Of a DNA stretch of 64,000 nt, positions 43,066-52,498 are shown piece by piece; the stretch's first letter is position 1, and every line of letters begins with the position of its first letter. The stretch is from contig NZ_CP084703.1 of the NCBI RefSeq assembly GCF_020519665.1, positions 186,001-250,000 on the forward strand, given 5' to 3'. Made by a program: the position numbers and the translations under genes. The DNA comes from Bacillus shivajii (GTDB taxonomy: Bacteria; Bacillota; Bacilli; Bacillales; Salisediminibacteriaceae). The notes under the pieces were generated by a model. It saw only the letters and a program-made list of their open reading frames with translations, searched no databases and was not told the origin of the DNA.

Positions 43066-43818
43066 ATGTTCAGTTTTTACAGCCAACTATCTACCGAAGT
43101 GTATGACTTAGATAAGCCAATCGGACATTCATTCGGTGATGTTGAGTATTATAATGAGAGATTAAAAGATTGCAAAGGAAGGATTTTAGAGCCAGCAGCA
43201 GGAACTGGGAGGATTCTTATACCACTTTTAGAAGACGGATTTGAAGTAGATGGCATGGATTACTCACCCGAAATGCTTCAAATTTGCCGCAACCATTGTG
43301 AAAAGCGCGGGCTTGAGCCAAAACTATATGAAGCAGATATGTCAGCACTTGCTCTTCCGGAAAAATATGAAGCGGTCATCTTGCCAACGGGATCGTTCTT
43401 ATTATTAACTGACCGGAAAAAATCGATGGAAGCCCTCGATTGTTTTTATAATCATCTTGAAGATGGCGGACGATTGATCATCGATCTATTCATCCCAACA
43501 GAGTTTGAAATGGGGAAAGTAGGTACGCGTTCTTGGAAAAATCAAGACGGTGACCTCATCACATTAGAATCAAAACTTGTCGACGTCAATTTCATCAACC
43601 AAACAACGATCTACCACCACAAATACGAAAAGTGGCATAATAATAAGCTAATTGAAACTGAACTCGAGGAGTTCCCGTTACGTTGGTATGGCGCCGAAGA
43701 ATTCAAACTTGTCTTAGAAAAAGTCGGCTTTAAAGACATTACAGTGTCGGCCGATTATGAATATGGAAAGGAACCGACAAAAGACAGCGAAATCATCACA
43801 TTTGAAGCAAAGAAGTAG
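43066..43818 (+). CDS. Class I SAM-dependent methyltransferase
   Basis: The product has 250 residues from the ATG at 43066, placed by GAGGTG six bases upstream. SAM-binding motifs are ILEPAAGTGRILIPLLEDG (about 41-59), VDGMDYSPEML and ADMSALALPEKYEAVILP. The substrate is unknown. It faces ktrB across the repeat array. Confidence 0.85.
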   Translation: MFSFYSQLSTEVYDLDKPIGHSFGDVEYYNERLKDCKGRILEPAAGTGRILIPLLEDGFEVDGMDYSPEMLQICRNHCEKRGLEPKLYEADMSALALPEKYEAVILPTGSFLLLTDRKKSMEALDCFYNHLEDGGRLIIDLFIPTEFEMGKVGTRSWKNQDGDLITLESKLVDVNFINQTTIYHHKYEKWHNNKLIETELEEFPLRWYGAEEFKLVLEKVGFKDITVSADYEYGKEPTKDSEIITFEAKK

Positions 43819-43828
43819 CCCTCAGAAA

Positions 43829-43875
43829 AACGCCATTATTTTCCATGTGCCTGTCACCTGGAAAATAATGGCGTT
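43829..43875. terminator. Long perfect hairpin after the methyltransferase gene
   Basis: A perfect 17-bp inverted repeat (AACGCCATTATTTTCCA and complement) encloses a loop with GTGCCTGTCACC. No T run follows on either strand, so it may be a processing or stability hairpin, or a weak terminator. Confidence 0.65.
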
Positions 43876-43884
43876 AGTCGGTGG

Positions 43885-44195
43885 GTGAATCAATGTAGAG
43901 ATCGCACGTGGGCGGGAACTGATCACACGTGAGAAGAAATAATCGCACGCAAGCCGGAATGATCACACGTGAGAAGAAATAATCGCACGCGAGCCAGAAC
44001 TGATCACACTTGAGAGGAAATAATCGCACGCGAGCCAGAACTGATCACACGTGAGAAGAAATAATCGCACGCGAGCCAGAACTGATCACACGTGAGAAGA
44101 AATAATCGCACGTGGGTCAGAACTGATCACACGTGAGAAGAAATAATCGCACGTGGGCCAGAGTCAACGCACGCAAGAAGGAATAAACACGCCAA
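43885..44195. repeat. Array of 41-bp units (20 + 21 bp) between convergent genes
   Basis: About seven units alternate two related half-units, TGATCACACGTGAGAAGAAA (20 bp) and TAATCGCACGCGAGCCAGAA (21 bp with the next base). Both share TCnCACG. The array fills most of the space between the methyltransferase and ktrB. Confidence 0.92.
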
Positions 44196-44225
44196 GACGA
44201 CTATTATGTGACCGAATGAAATTAT

Positions 44226-44266
44226 AAGGAAAGCCACTTTTATTCAAGCGGCTTTTTCCTTATCTA
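44226..44266 (-). terminator. Terminator of ktrAB
   Basis: On the minus strand AAAGCCGCTT pairs with AAGTGGCTTT over six bases, followed by CCTTAT; an A-rich run flanks it. Confidence 0.7.
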
Positions 44267-44275
44267 CCATACTTT

Positions 44276-45607
44276 TTAACCTGTGAACACATCTCCTTTT
44301 GGATAAGAGATGTTTGGCTTAGAAGATTTTGCTAGAGCAAAAGCCAATGTTAGGGGACCAATACGACCGATGAACATTAAGACGATAATCATTTGTTTAC
44401 CTAAAAGGGATAGCTCGTCAGTTAAACCCATTGATAAACCAACGGTACCAAACGCAGAAAATGCTTCAAAAACAATTATGATAAATGGGGCTTGTTCGGT
44501 AATATTTAGAATGAAAATGGATAGGAAAATGATTGCTAGACTTGTGACAACGATAGCTAGCGCTCGAATAATAATATCTTCATTTATTCGGCGTTCAAAA
44601 ATGTGTGACTCTCGTTTTCCTTTTAAGTAGGTAAAAACAGCTAAGGTAATGATAATAAATGTTGTCAGTTTAATACCACTTGCAGTAGAGGCGCTACCTG
44701 CACCAATAAACATAAGAAGGAGGATAAAAACAATAGATCCAGGGTTCATATCACCAATTTCAATCGTATTAAATCCCGCTGTTCTCGGTGTTACTGCTTG
44801 AAAGTAAGAAGCCCATATTTTTTCATAAGTTGTAAGTTCTCCTAGAGTAAGAGGATTTGTATATTCTAAAAGAAAAATGACGATGATTGCTACAACATTA
44901 ATAATAACCGTACCAACTAGCATGATTTTTGTGTGTAATGCATAATGACGAAATCTTTTTGTTGTCATGACATCATACAAAACAGTAAATCCAATCCCTC
45001 CAATAATAAATAAAATAGTAATTATCAAGTTTACAATTGGATCGCCAACATATCCTGATAAACTGTCGGACCATAAACTAAATCCTGCGTTGTTGAAGGC
45101 TGAAATAGCATGAAAGAGACTTGTAAAAACTCCGAATCCCCATCCGTATTCAGGTACCCACCGAATAGAAAGCAATATTGTAGCAATGAGTTCCATTACG
45201 ATTGAGAAAATAAATAATATTTTTACTAACCGAACTACTCCCCCAATGGAATGTTGATTGAGTGCTTGTTGGATCAGGATTCGCTCTTTTAAGCCAATTC
45301 TTTTCCCTAGTACTATAATTGTAATGACGGCAAAGGTCATTAATCCTAATCCACCAACTTTAATAAGTATCATAAGGATGACTTGGCCAAATGTTGTAAA
45401 GTTTGAACCAGTATCTAATACAACTAGCCCTGTAACCGTTGTTGCAGAAGCGGCTGTAAAAAGTGCATCGATCCAAGAGATGCTTTCTGTCGTGCTCAAC
45501 GGAAGCATTAACATGAACGTACCAAAAATGATGACGACTCCAAACCCTATAGCTAAAAGTTGTGGGGGAGAAAAGCTCCATCTTTTTAGTGGATTGTGTA
45601 ATTTCAT
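44276..45607 (-). CDS. ktrB: K+ uptake membrane subunit KtrB
   Basis: The product has 443 residues from the ATG that follows the ktrA stop by one base; the frame is open further upstream but runs through ktrA. It has four M1-P-M2 repeats of the TrkH/KtrB type, with the selectivity loops in ATTVTGLVVLD, SAFNNAGFSLW, TPRTAGFNT and SAFGTVGLSMG. It forms the membrane channel for K+ (with Na+ in many species), gated by the KtrA ring. Translational coupling to ktrA fits a fixed ratio. Expression is under the c-di-AMP riboswitch upstream. Confidence 0.95.
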   Translation of the reverse strand: MKLHNPLKRWSFSPPQLLAIGFGVVIIFGTFMLMLPLSTTESISWIDALFTAASATTVTGLVVLDTGSNFTTFGQVILMILIKVGGLGLMTFAVITIIVLGKRIGLKERILIQQALNQHSIGGVVRLVKILFIFSIVMELIATILLSIRWVPEYGWGFGVFTSLFHAISAFNNAGFSLWSDSLSGYVGDPIVNLIITILFIIGGIGFTVLYDVMTTKRFRHYALHTKIMLVGTVIINVVAIIVIFLLEYTNPLTLGELTTYEKIWASYFQAVTPRTAGFNTIEIGDMNPGSIVFILLLMFIGAGSASTASGIKLTTFIIITLAVFTYLKGKRESHIFERRINEDIIIRALAIVVTSLAIIFLSIFILNITEQAPFIIIVFEAFSAFGTVGLSMGLTDELSLLGKQMIIVLMFIGRIGPLTLAFALAKSSKPNISYPKGDVFTG

Positions 45608-45608
45608 G

Positions 45609-46271
45609 TTACATCGCCTGATCTTCAAATCGTTTAATGTCTTTATTTTCTCCAATGACGATGAGTAGATCACCTTCATCAATTTTCGTGTCAGGCATTG
45701 GTGAGATATCCATTTCTTCCCCTTTTTTAACTGCGAGTATTGTGACTCCAAACTTTGCACGAATATCTAGGTCGATCAATGTTTTTCCCCTTAGTTTTGT
45801 TGTAGCAATTAGTTCAACAATACTATAGCGATCGGACAGTTCAATATAATCAATGACTTTTTCATCCGAGAGTTGTTGAGCAATTCGTCTGCCCATATCT
45901 TTTTCTGGATGAACAATCATATCTGCTCCAATTTTAGCAAGTACTTTATGATGATAATCATTTTTTGCTTTCACCCAAACTTGACTAATCTCTAATTCTT
46001 TTAATACAAGAGTTGTTAAAATGCTTGCTTGAATATCGTCACCAATCGAGACAATGACATAATCAAAGTTTCTGATACCTAATGACTTTAGTGTTTTTTC
46101 ATCTGTGGAATCAGCGACAACTGAGTGGGTAGCAATGTTGGCATACTCGTTGACTTTGTGCTCTCGGTTATCCATAACCAGGACTTCATGACCAAGTTTT
46201 ATCAATTCCTTACAAACACTGCCACCGAAGCGACCTAACCCAATGATGGCAAATTGATTTTTTTTAGGCAT
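45609..46271 (-). CDS. ktrA: K+ uptake regulatory subunit KtrA
   Basis: The product has 220 residues from the ATG behind GAAGGAGATG. It has an RCK/TrkA-N domain with IIGLGRFGGSVCKEL (about 9-23), nucleotide-binding VVADSTDEKTL and a C-terminal TrkA-C domain (about 140-218). KtrA binds ATP/ADP and c-di-AMP and opens or shuts KtrB. The gene lies behind a ydaO-type riboswitch. Confidence 0.95.
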   Translation of the reverse strand: MPKKNQFAIIGLGRFGGSVCKELIKLGHEVLVMDNREHKVNEYANIATHSVVADSTDEKTLKSLGIRNFDYVIVSIGDDIQASILTTLVLKELEISQVWVKAKNDYHHKVLAKIGADMIVHPEKDMGRRIAQQLSDEKVIDYIELSDRYSIVELIATTKLRGKTLIDLDIRAKFGVTILAVKKGEEMDISPMPDTKIDEGDLLIVIGENKDIKRFEDQAM

Positions 46272-46283
46272 AACGTTCATCTC

Positions 46284-46322
46284 CTTCAACAAAAAAAGAC
46301 CTCTTCAAAGAAGGGTCTTCTT
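46284..46322 (-). terminator. Riboswitch expression-platform terminator before ktrA
   Basis: On the minus strand AAGACC pairs with GGTCTT (with an inner CTTC/GAAG pairing), followed by seven T and then the ktrA ribosome site. It would stop transcription when the aptamer is bound. Confidence 0.85.
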
Positions 46323-46334
46323 CAGACCTTTCTC

Positions 46335-46475
46335 TTCAAACGCTTACGAAGTTAGCTGTCGGATTAGGGGATAAGAGTACCCCTACTTATCATAAGATTC
46401 ACCCCTAGACGCAGAACATGCGCCAATAAATGGTTCCTCCGCTCTTTTCAGATTCAGCGATAAAAAGGTTTTGAA
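46335..46475 (-). ncRNA. Cyclic di-AMP riboswitch (ydaO-yuaA type) of ktrAB
   Basis: On the minus strand the conserved blocks are ATCGCTGAATCTG, AGAGCGGAGGAACCA, GGGGTGAATC, TAGGGGTA, CCCCTAATCCGACAGCTAAC and TTCGTAAGCG. This is the ydaO consensus, which binds c-di-AMP and turns K+ transporter genes off. A terminator follows directly. It links K+ uptake to cdaA/cdaR in this window. Confidence 0.96.
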
Positions 46476-46495
46476 TTGTTATTTTGATAATCGAT

Positions 46496-46524
46496 AATTT
46501 ACTCCTATAGAAAGAGTTTGTCAA
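46496..46524 (-). promoter_or_regulatory. Promoter of the ktrAB riboswitch transcript
   Basis: On the minus strand TTGACA (46519-46524) and TAAATT (46496-46501) at 17-bp spacing. Confidence 0.7.
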
Positions 46525-46539
46525 TATCTTTTTTTATGA

Positions 46540-46571
46540 AAAATGCTTAGCTAAATCAGCTAAGCATTTGC
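46540..46571 (-). terminator. Terminator of the K+ channel gene
   Basis: AAATGCTTAGCT pairs perfectly with AGCTAAGCATTT over five bases, with a T run on the minus strand. Confidence 0.88.
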
Positions 46572-46580
46572 GGTCATTTA

Positions 46581-47603
46581 TTATTGAGCAATTTTTTGAT
46601 ACGTCTCTTTACTGCATATGACATATAGTTCAGCCTCTTCTGGGATCGGTTCTTCTAGCTTGTTTAATATGTGGAAGTCATTTCTATCTGATATTAAGTT
46701 TGCACCTAACGTTTTTAGCTCTTCAAAAGCTTCATTGTATGTTTTCCAAAGCCCTGTGTTTTTTAGTTTCCATATATCTACACCACTTTTTCTACTTAAC
46801 AGGTTCATCACTAACTTACTCGCGCCTTTATGTATCGCACATTTTGCCATAATGTCTGACAGTGCTTCGTCAGCGATGACGAATTCATCAACGTTTGCAT
46901 GTTTAAAATTAGGGATGTGTTTATTTTTTAAGATTTCAACGATCGTATAAATATCGGTGTTCATTTCGACTGCATAACTCTCCACGGAGGAAACAATAAT
47001 TAGTGACTTCCCATCAGCAGCAACCGGGTCATTATCTTGATTATTCGTAAAAATTAGCACGGCATTTGCAACTTGTACATTTGCCTGTTCGAGGGTTCGT
47101 TTATCGGTTGGATCTCCTTGAATATAAAAGATATTTTCATGTTCTACTGGGGTGTACGTATGGGAATCGATTAATACAATGTTTGCGTGTTCGTCCATCT
47201 CTAACAATTCATTTATTGTGTGCTGTGCCTTGTTTGACCACCCAATGATAACATAATGGTCTTTTCCTCTGTATCGCAACTTCCCTTCCTCCTTTAGCTT
47301 TCGAAATAGCCCATAACCTTCGACGACTTTACCAATAACAACCCCGATCAAACCGATGCCGAAAAAATATAAAAAAAGTCCATAAACCTTTCCGATTGTC
47401 GTATCTGGAACGAAATCACCGTAACCTGTCGTTGTGACAGTCGTCATGACGTACCAAAATCCAATGAATGGACTTTCGAACATTTCAGGCTCTAGCCAGT
47501 GTACGATAAAGGAGCTGCCTGCTAAAAAGAGGACTGTTATAAAGATGAGAGTAATTTTTCTTATTTTAATTGCTATTCGCATTAATTCAAAGATCATTAG
47601 CAT
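46581..47603 (-). CDS. Potassium channel with RCK domain (YugO-like)
   Basis: The product has 340 residues. Two membrane spans (about 17-35 and 70-92) flank a pore loop with the K+ selectivity filter TTGYGD (about 57-62). A cytoplasmic RCK/TrkA-N domain follows (YVIIGWSNKAQHTINELL, about 110-128). The architecture matches YugO of Bacillus, a K+ efflux channel used in biofilm electrical signalling. AGGAGG lies seven bases before the ATG. It lies just upstream of ktrAB in the same direction, so both K+ systems are neighbours. Confidence 0.9.
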   Translation of the reverse strand: MLMIFELMRIAIKIRKITLIFITVLFLAGSSFIVHWLEPEMFESPFIGFWYVMTTVTTTGYGDFVPDTTIGKVYGLFLYFFGIGLIGVVIGKVVEGYGLFRKLKEEGKLRYRGKDHYVIIGWSNKAQHTINELLEMDEHANIVLIDSHTYTPVEHENIFYIQGDPTDKRTLEQANVQVANAVLIFTNNQDNDPVAADGKSLIIVSSVESYAVEMNTDIYTIVEILKNKHIPNFKHANVDEFVIADEALSDIMAKCAIHKGASKLVMNLLSRKSGVDIWKLKNTGLWKTYNEAFEELKTLGANLISDRNDFHILNKLEEPIPEEAELYVICSKETYQKIAQ

Positions 47604-47830
47604 TGTATAACCCTCCTTATATAGAAAGGATTACCAAGAACTCTATGGAATATTTACAACAGCTTCACTCGTTTTCTTCGGGAAAAGTGGATGAAGTGAC
47701 GATAACATTCATAGAGCACATGCAAATTAGGAATTGTGACAATTGAAGATAGGAATTCAATTAAAAGGATTTCGTTCTTTTGGGGTAGAAGTACTTAAAG
47801 AAAAGATTTTGGCATAATGGAGGAAAGTTG

Positions 47831-48253
47831 ATGTCAGTATATAGGTTAACACAAACAGATACCGAGAAAGCGATGAAAGTCGTGGAATTGTTTTTTAATA
47901 GAAATGCGTCTATTCCACAAATTGAATTATTTTTGTCTGGAAAAAATAACTATTTACTCACATATGAAGATAAACATAAGTTGGTTGGCTTTGCTTACGG
48001 CTATGAATTGCAACGGTTTGATGGAAGAAAAAACATGATGTATATGCATCAAGTAGAGGTACTGCCAGAGCATCGAAAACAAGGGATTGGGAAAAAATTA
48101 ATGAAAAGTTTTATTGAGATATGTAAACAGAATGATTGTGAGAGGTTATTTTTAATTACGAACAAATCGAATGTACCTGCAGTCACACTTTATAACGGTG
48201 TTGGAGGAAAAACGTTTCATGACGATGATATTTTATACGCTGTTTCAACTTGA
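47831..48253 (+). CDS. GNAT-family N-acetyltransferase
   Basis: The product has 140 residues from the ATG at 47831 (GGAGG seven bases upstream; a TTG one codon earlier is possible). The acetyl-CoA site is VEVLPEHRKQGIGKKLM (about 77-93). It resembles small aminoglycoside 3-N-acetyltransferase-like GNAT proteins. The substrate is not visible. Confidence 0.8.
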   Translation: MSVYRLTQTDTEKAMKVVELFFNRNASIPQIELFLSGKNNYLLTYEDKHKLVGFAYGYELQRFDGRKNMMYMHQVEVLPEHRKQGIGKKLMKSFIEICKQNDCERLFLITNKSNVPAVTLYNGVGGKTFHDDDILYAVST

Positions 48254-48414
48254 CCTTTGTCTTTTCACTTACATGTCAAGTGGGTGATCAGTGACACCTG
48301 TGCGACATAGAGAAAACAGGGAAAGAACCTCTGTCTGTATTTTACTAAATCGTTAGAATAGCTTTCAAATGCACGAAGTGATTTGTCTTCTTTTATCACG
48401 AGTAACTAAGGACA

Positions 48415-48861
48415 CTACAATTTTTTATTGATTTGTTTTAAATGATGAGCGTCATGTTTGATGAAGATTTTTATAAAGCTTTCAATCGAAAATTTCCTTT
48501 TGCCACCACCAATGGTAAACCTCACATCGTAATCTATGTCGAGTAAGCTTTCAATGATGGCTTTTCGTGTTTTTACAAAGGAGTGGATGATTGACTCAAC
48601 AGATTTCTCTTTCAGAGAGGAGATCGCTTTTTCATTTTGTTTATCATGGTTAGGAAATGGAGGGAGGTCAGCACCAGCAGCCATTTTGGGAACCATTTGC
48701 TCCAAGTTATATTTATCCCAATAGTACATATGCCCGACGATTTCTCGAATAGACCATTTACCCTCATGAATAGGTTCAAGTAACACCTCATTATTACGTC
48801 CTTCTAACTGTAAAACCTCATCAATCGTACTTTCAAACTGCTTCAATGTCTTTTTCATCAA
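48415..48861 (-). CDS. DinB-family protein
   Basis: The product has about 148 residues (TTG at 48861 at ideal spacing from CGGAGG, or the next codon ATG). It is a four-helix DinB/YfiT-like fold with metal-binding His in the pattern EIVGHMYYWD and KHDAHHLKQI. Members are often thiol- or mycothiol-linked transferases of unknown substrate in Bacillus. Confidence 0.8.
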   Translation of the reverse strand: MMKKTLKQFESTIDEVLQLEGRNNEVLLEPIHEGKWSIREIVGHMYYWDKYNLEQMVPKMAAGADLPPFPNHDKQNEKAISSLKEKSVESIIHSFVKTRKAIIESLLDIDYDVRFTIGGGKRKFSIESFIKIFIKHDAHHLKQINKKL

Positions 48862-49122
48862 TACATAAACCTCCGTACGTTCGTTTTTGGGGTGATGTTA
48901 CTTTTTTACAAAAAATGCTTTCAAAATTGTTTTCATAGTCTAGTCCGATGCGTCGTGGTGCATTACACTTTCTAAAAAAGGAAAATCCTTTGGTGTTACT
49001 TTTAGCTTTACGAGTGGCTTGACCTCTATTTCACAAATCCACACGTCACGAATACCACCTTTTCAATGAAAGAAAGGATTAAAGAAGTATTCGATAAAGA
49101 GGGGCTTGATCCTTTTTAAGAA
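48862..49122 (+). other. Intergenic region with a possible gene remnant
   Basis: A + strand frame from about 49009 to 49119 encodes about 37 residues ending MKERIKEVFDKEGLDPF with no start codon or ribosome site. It looks like the C-terminal tail of a lost protein, but I cannot say which. The rest holds no recognised feature. Confidence 0.25.
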
Positions 49123-49155
49123 AAAAACGCCCAGTCCACGACCGTAAACTGGGCT
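49123..49155 (-). terminator. Terminator of the S41 peptidase gene
   Basis: On the minus strand GCCCAGT pairs with ACTGGGC over a 12-nt loop, followed by GTTTTTTT. Confidence 0.85.
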
Positions 49156-49165
49156 ATCCATGTTA

Positions 49166-50701
49166 TTAGTCCTTTGTATGTTGTTTTATAAAAGATAGAA
49201 CTCGTTGCTCTGCTTGTTCTGGACGCACCCAGAAGTCCGGTTGAATCCCAATCGCTTCTTTTTCCAATAAGTCAGGACTATAGTTGAAGGTTACTGGGAC
49301 AGACATTTGGATACGAGTGTGAGGGAGTTGCCACATCAGTGCGTCTCCGCTAATCATTGAACCGCGCGTGTTCATACCGATCACGGTTGTATTATTCGCC
49401 TTTTTTAATTGTGATACAAAATGTTCACCAGCTGATGCTGTATTGTTATCGACTAAAATGAAAATGTGTGTGTCATTATCATCTACGGCTTGAAAAGCAC
49501 GTTCTTCGGTTTCCCAATACGGTTCGATCGGCTTTTCAATTTCTTCAATTTTAAACAAATCGGTAAACTCCTCTTCAAAAGTCTGAGCAGAAATACCGTG
49601 TTCTAAATAAAAGTCGATCGTATCTTCCACAAACGTCAAACTTGTGTTTGAAAACAATTGGTGAAATTGTGAGTGCCAGCTAATCGACTCACCAAAAAAT
49701 GCTTCCAGCCATTTTTCAACAAAAATGATACTTCCACCATGATTACTTCTTAAATCTAAAACAAAATAAGGTTCCCCTTGAAGGTGATTGGCCGTATCAA
49801 TGATATCATCATAATCGATCGGGGCATCTTCAAATAAAAACATACTTCTTAATTGTAGCCAGGGAATCCCTTCTTTTTCACCAAAAGCAAATGGATCACC
49901 TAATTCATATCTAGCCAATGTACTTGTTACCGGCCTTAGCTCGATAAAGGCTTCTTCATCACCATCAGCCCTTTGAAAAACTAATGTCCAATCTCTTTCA
50001 GAAAGAGTTAACGACGTTGAAAATGTTCCAACAATAAATGCAATTTCTCCATTATCGCTTATCGTCGGTTTTAAAAAATCTTCTATATTTTCATTACCAT
50101 TAATAGAAGATAATATCACATCGTTTTCTCCAATTAACGAAAACTCACCAGTATCTTTTTTTTGAAACTGGAAACGTTCGGATGCATAAAAAGTATATTG
50201 AAAGTCGGCCATCGGCGATTCATCAATAAGTAAGTGCGTATCTTCAATAAAGTCATAGTGGTTTTTTAATAAATTTATAAATTGAAATTGAGTGAGTTCA
50301 GCGTCATCATCTAATCCATTTAAATGATCAATAACATCGTCTCGCGCAGTTTGGAACGCTTCGTCGCCACCCATATATTCGTACAACGCATACATGTGTT
50401 TTAATGCTAGATGGAAGGTTTCCACATCCTCGATCATTTTTTCGGTTGTAACTGGGAAAGACGATTGCTCATGATTCAATCGTAGCGTTTGTAACGTTTC
50501 TTCTGACAACTCTTCCTCATCACTATTTGAAAAATCATATGTAGGGTCTGGCAATTCATCAAAATTGTGCTCTGTATAAAAACGATTATGTTCATTGATT
50601 TGTTCTAATGAGCCGAGTGCTTCGGTCTCTAAAGGAGCATTTTTTGCACACCCAATCAATAAAAGCATTAAAGTTAATAGTATTCCCCCTAATTTTTTCA
50701 A
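49166..50701 (-). CDS. S41-family peptidase lipoprotein
   Basis: The product has 511 residues with a signal and lipobox (LLIGC, Cys18). The C-terminal half is a tail-specific-protease (S41) fold: VLDLRSNHGGS (about 296-306) and the nucleophile region NNTASAGEHFVSQL (about 413-426). No PDZ domain is evident. It should act outside the membrane on exported proteins or peptides. Its start is behind AAGGACGTG. The neighbouring acetyltransferase gene lies upstream in the same direction. Confidence 0.85.
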   Translation of the reverse strand: MKKLGGILLTLMLLLIGCAKNAPLETEALGSLEQINEHNRFYTEHNFDELPDPTYDFSNSDEEELSEETLQTLRLNHEQSSFPVTTEKMIEDVETFHLALKHMYALYEYMGGDEAFQTARDDVIDHLNGLDDDAELTQFQFINLLKNHYDFIEDTHLLIDESPMADFQYTFYASERFQFQKKDTGEFSLIGENDVILSSINGNENIEDFLKPTISDNGEIAFIVGTFSTSLTLSERDWTLVFQRADGDEEAFIELRPVTSTLARYELGDPFAFGEKEGIPWLQLRSMFLFEDAPIDYDDIIDTANHLQGEPYFVLDLRSNHGGSIIFVEKWLEAFFGESISWHSQFHQLFSNTSLTFVEDTIDFYLEHGISAQTFEEEFTDLFKIEEIEKPIEPYWETEERAFQAVDDNDTHIFILVDNNTASAGEHFVSQLKKANNTTVIGMNTRGSMISGDALMWQLPHTRIQMSVPVTFNYSPDLLEKEAIGIQPDFWVRPEQAEQRVLSFIKQHTKD

Positions 50702-50724
50702 AAAATCACGTCCTTCTTTCCAAC

Positions 50725-51282
50725 CTAATCTAGCTCTTTCATCACTTTGGCAGGGTTACCACCGACGACGATATTGTCAGGAACGTCCTTTGTGACAACG
50801 GCACCCGAAGCGACCACAACATTGTTTCCAATATTAACTCCTGGGTTAATGACGGCTCGTCCTCCAATCCACACGTTATCGCCAATCGTCACGGGGACCC
50901 CGTATTCTGGACCGGCGATTCGCTCTTTCGCATTTAATGGATGAGTTGCTGTATAGATGTGCACTCCTGGTGCAATGGCACAGTTATCACCGATGCGAAT
51001 TTCACATACATCTAAAAAAACACAATCAAAATTTGCATAGAAGTTCTCACCGACATGAATGTTGTACCCATAATCACAACGGAATGTGGGTTCTATAAAT
51101 ATATTTTTCCCGGTTGAACCAAACAGTTCTTGTAATAACGCCGTTCGTCTATCTTCTTCCGTTTCCAACGTTTCATTGTATATCCTCGTAAGTCTTCGAG
51201 CGTTTAGTCGCTCTGTCACTAACAATGGGTCTGCGGCATCATAAAGCTCACCACTTAGCAATTTTTCTTTTTCATTACTCAC
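50725..51282 (-). CDS. maa: Maltose/galactoside O-acetyltransferase (hexapeptide-repeat)
   Basis: The product has 185 residues from a GTG at 51282 behind GAAGGAAGTG, which aligns with the usual start [15 protein letters not shown]. The frame is open further up, but without a ribosome site. Left-handed beta-helix hexapeptide repeats (about 70-175) and the catalytic His in ATHPLN are present. It transfers acetyl from acetyl-CoA to sugars such as maltose. Confidence 0.88.
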   Translation of the reverse strand: MSNEKEKLLSGELYDAADPLLVTERLNARRLTRIYNETLETEEDRRTALLQELFGSTGKNIFIEPTFRCDYGYNIHVGENFYANFDCVFLDVCEIRIGDNCAIAPGVHIYTATHPLNAKERIAGPEYGVPVTIGDNVWIGGRAVINPGVNIGNNVVVASGAVVTKDVPDNIVVGGNPAKVMKELD

Positions 51283-51395
51283 TTTTTCACTTCCTTCACA
51301 TTCGAGTATTAGTTCTATCATATCATTTATCATTTGCAAATGGTTAGTATTGGAAGTGATATGGTAGGATGAAAGGGCGAAAGGGGGAGGCTTTA

Positions 51396-51953
51396 ATGAT
51401 TAAGGTAAAAAAACTAGTTTTGTTGATTTGTACGATCTTTTTCATATCTGCATGTGGCGAAAACGAGACGCTAGAAGAAGCAATCGAAAACGACATTCCA
51501 TTTGACGTGTTGGAAACGATACATATTGAAGAGGTTGATGGTGTCTATGTTGTGATGTATTCAACGATACCTGAAGGGGACCAGCCTCAAATAGGGAATA
51601 TGGAAGGGTTAGGTATTGCCTATTTTACGGAAACTGATGTGGACGGTTGGAAAAATGTCGGTCCGGATAGCTGGACGCGTATGGATCATGACCAATTTAC
51701 GGTATACAATGACTTTCATCGCGAGTTTACGGACGAAGGAGAGTTCGTTACAGAAATTCGAGTCGTGCACGGAAAGGTTAACAACCCAGAAATTGAGCAA
51801 ATAAAAATGGCAAACCGTGAGACTCCTAACGACTTATCCGAAGCAACGATGATTCATATAAACGGCGATACGTATTACTTTATGATCGGAGACTACCATA
51901 TTTACCAAGGCTATTCTGAAGATGGTGAGTTGGTGTTTGAGCAAGGCGGATGA
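51396..51953 (+). CDS. Putative lipoprotein of unknown function
   Basis: The product has 185 residues from the ATG at 51396, placed by AAGGGGGAGG. Signal peptide and lipobox (FISAC, Cys20) are clear. The mature part is acidic with several aromatic-rich strands and no recognised domain. It is followed by a short pair of ~21-bp repeat units. Confidence 0.65.
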   Translation: MIKVKKLVLLICTIFFISACGENETLEEAIENDIPFDVLETIHIEEVDGVYVVMYSTIPEGDQPQIGNMEGLGIAYFTETDVDGWKNVGPDSWTRMDHDQFTVYNDFHREFTDEGEFVTEIRVVHGKVNNPEIEQIKMANRETPNDLSEATMIHINGDTYYFMIGDYHIYQGYSEDGELVFEQGG

Positions 51954-51960
51954 TGGGTAT

Positions 51961-52003
51961 TGCTAACTCGCAAGTAAATGAGAGAAGTTGCAAAACAACT
52001 CAG
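51961..52003 (+). repeat. Two ~21-bp repeat units after the lipoprotein gene
   Basis: AACTCGCAAGTAAATGAGAG and AGTTGCAAAACAACTCAGAA are two diverged units of the same type as the array after the LOG gene. Confidence 0.55.
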
Positions 52004-52214
52004 AAGAGGTACGGACTATACAAACGTTTGTTTAACTATTTCTCGACATAATGAAGCACAATGAGGCAAGAATCATCATGGGTTGGTTGTTAGAGCATGT
52101 GAGAGTTTCGAATGGTCTGTCTCTTCTGATATAATGTTTTTTTTTAGGTAGTAATTGTACATGGAGTGGATTTTTGGAGAGTTTACAGGGGGATCGAAAA
52201 ACCTATCACGGGGA

Positions 52215-52490
52215 TCATCTTTTCCAATAGACATTCTCCCTTTTATGTTTAATACCATCGATCCAAACAATTAAATTATCTTCGTCAATTTCATAAACTA
52301 GAATGACTTGGAATAGACCAAGTCTAACCCAATATCCTTCTAAGGGACCATGAGATATTTGTTTTGCAGTAATAGTAGGGCTGTAGGATAAACGTGTTAA
52401 AGAATCGAGGTAAATTTTCTCTTTAACTTCTGGAGGGGGAAGCGAGAATATTTGCAAGTTCATTAAGTGCAGTTTGTGACCAGTAGACAT
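52215..52490 (-). CDS. RelE/ParE-type toxin
   Basis: The product has 91 residues from the ATG at 52490 (a TTG precedes it). The second half has the RelE-like beta core: GPLEGYWVRLGLFQVILVYE and WIDGIKHKRENVY. RelE-type toxins cut mRNA on the ribosome and ParE types poison gyrase. Which of these it is cannot be told. It starts eight bases after the antitoxin stop and has no good ribosome site of its own, so it should be translationally coupled. Confidence 0.75.
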   Translation of the reverse strand: MSTGHKLHLMNLQIFSLPPPEVKEKIYLDSLTRLSYSPTITAKQISHGPLEGYWVRLGLFQVILVYEIDEDNLIVWIDGIKHKRENVYWKR

Positions 52491-52498
52491 CAAAAGAC

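Noticed and set aside
44310-46950. Several long frames on the plus strand opposite ktrB, ktrA and the channel gene
   Set aside because: They are antisense shadows of well-recognised genes and have no family motifs or ribosome sites.
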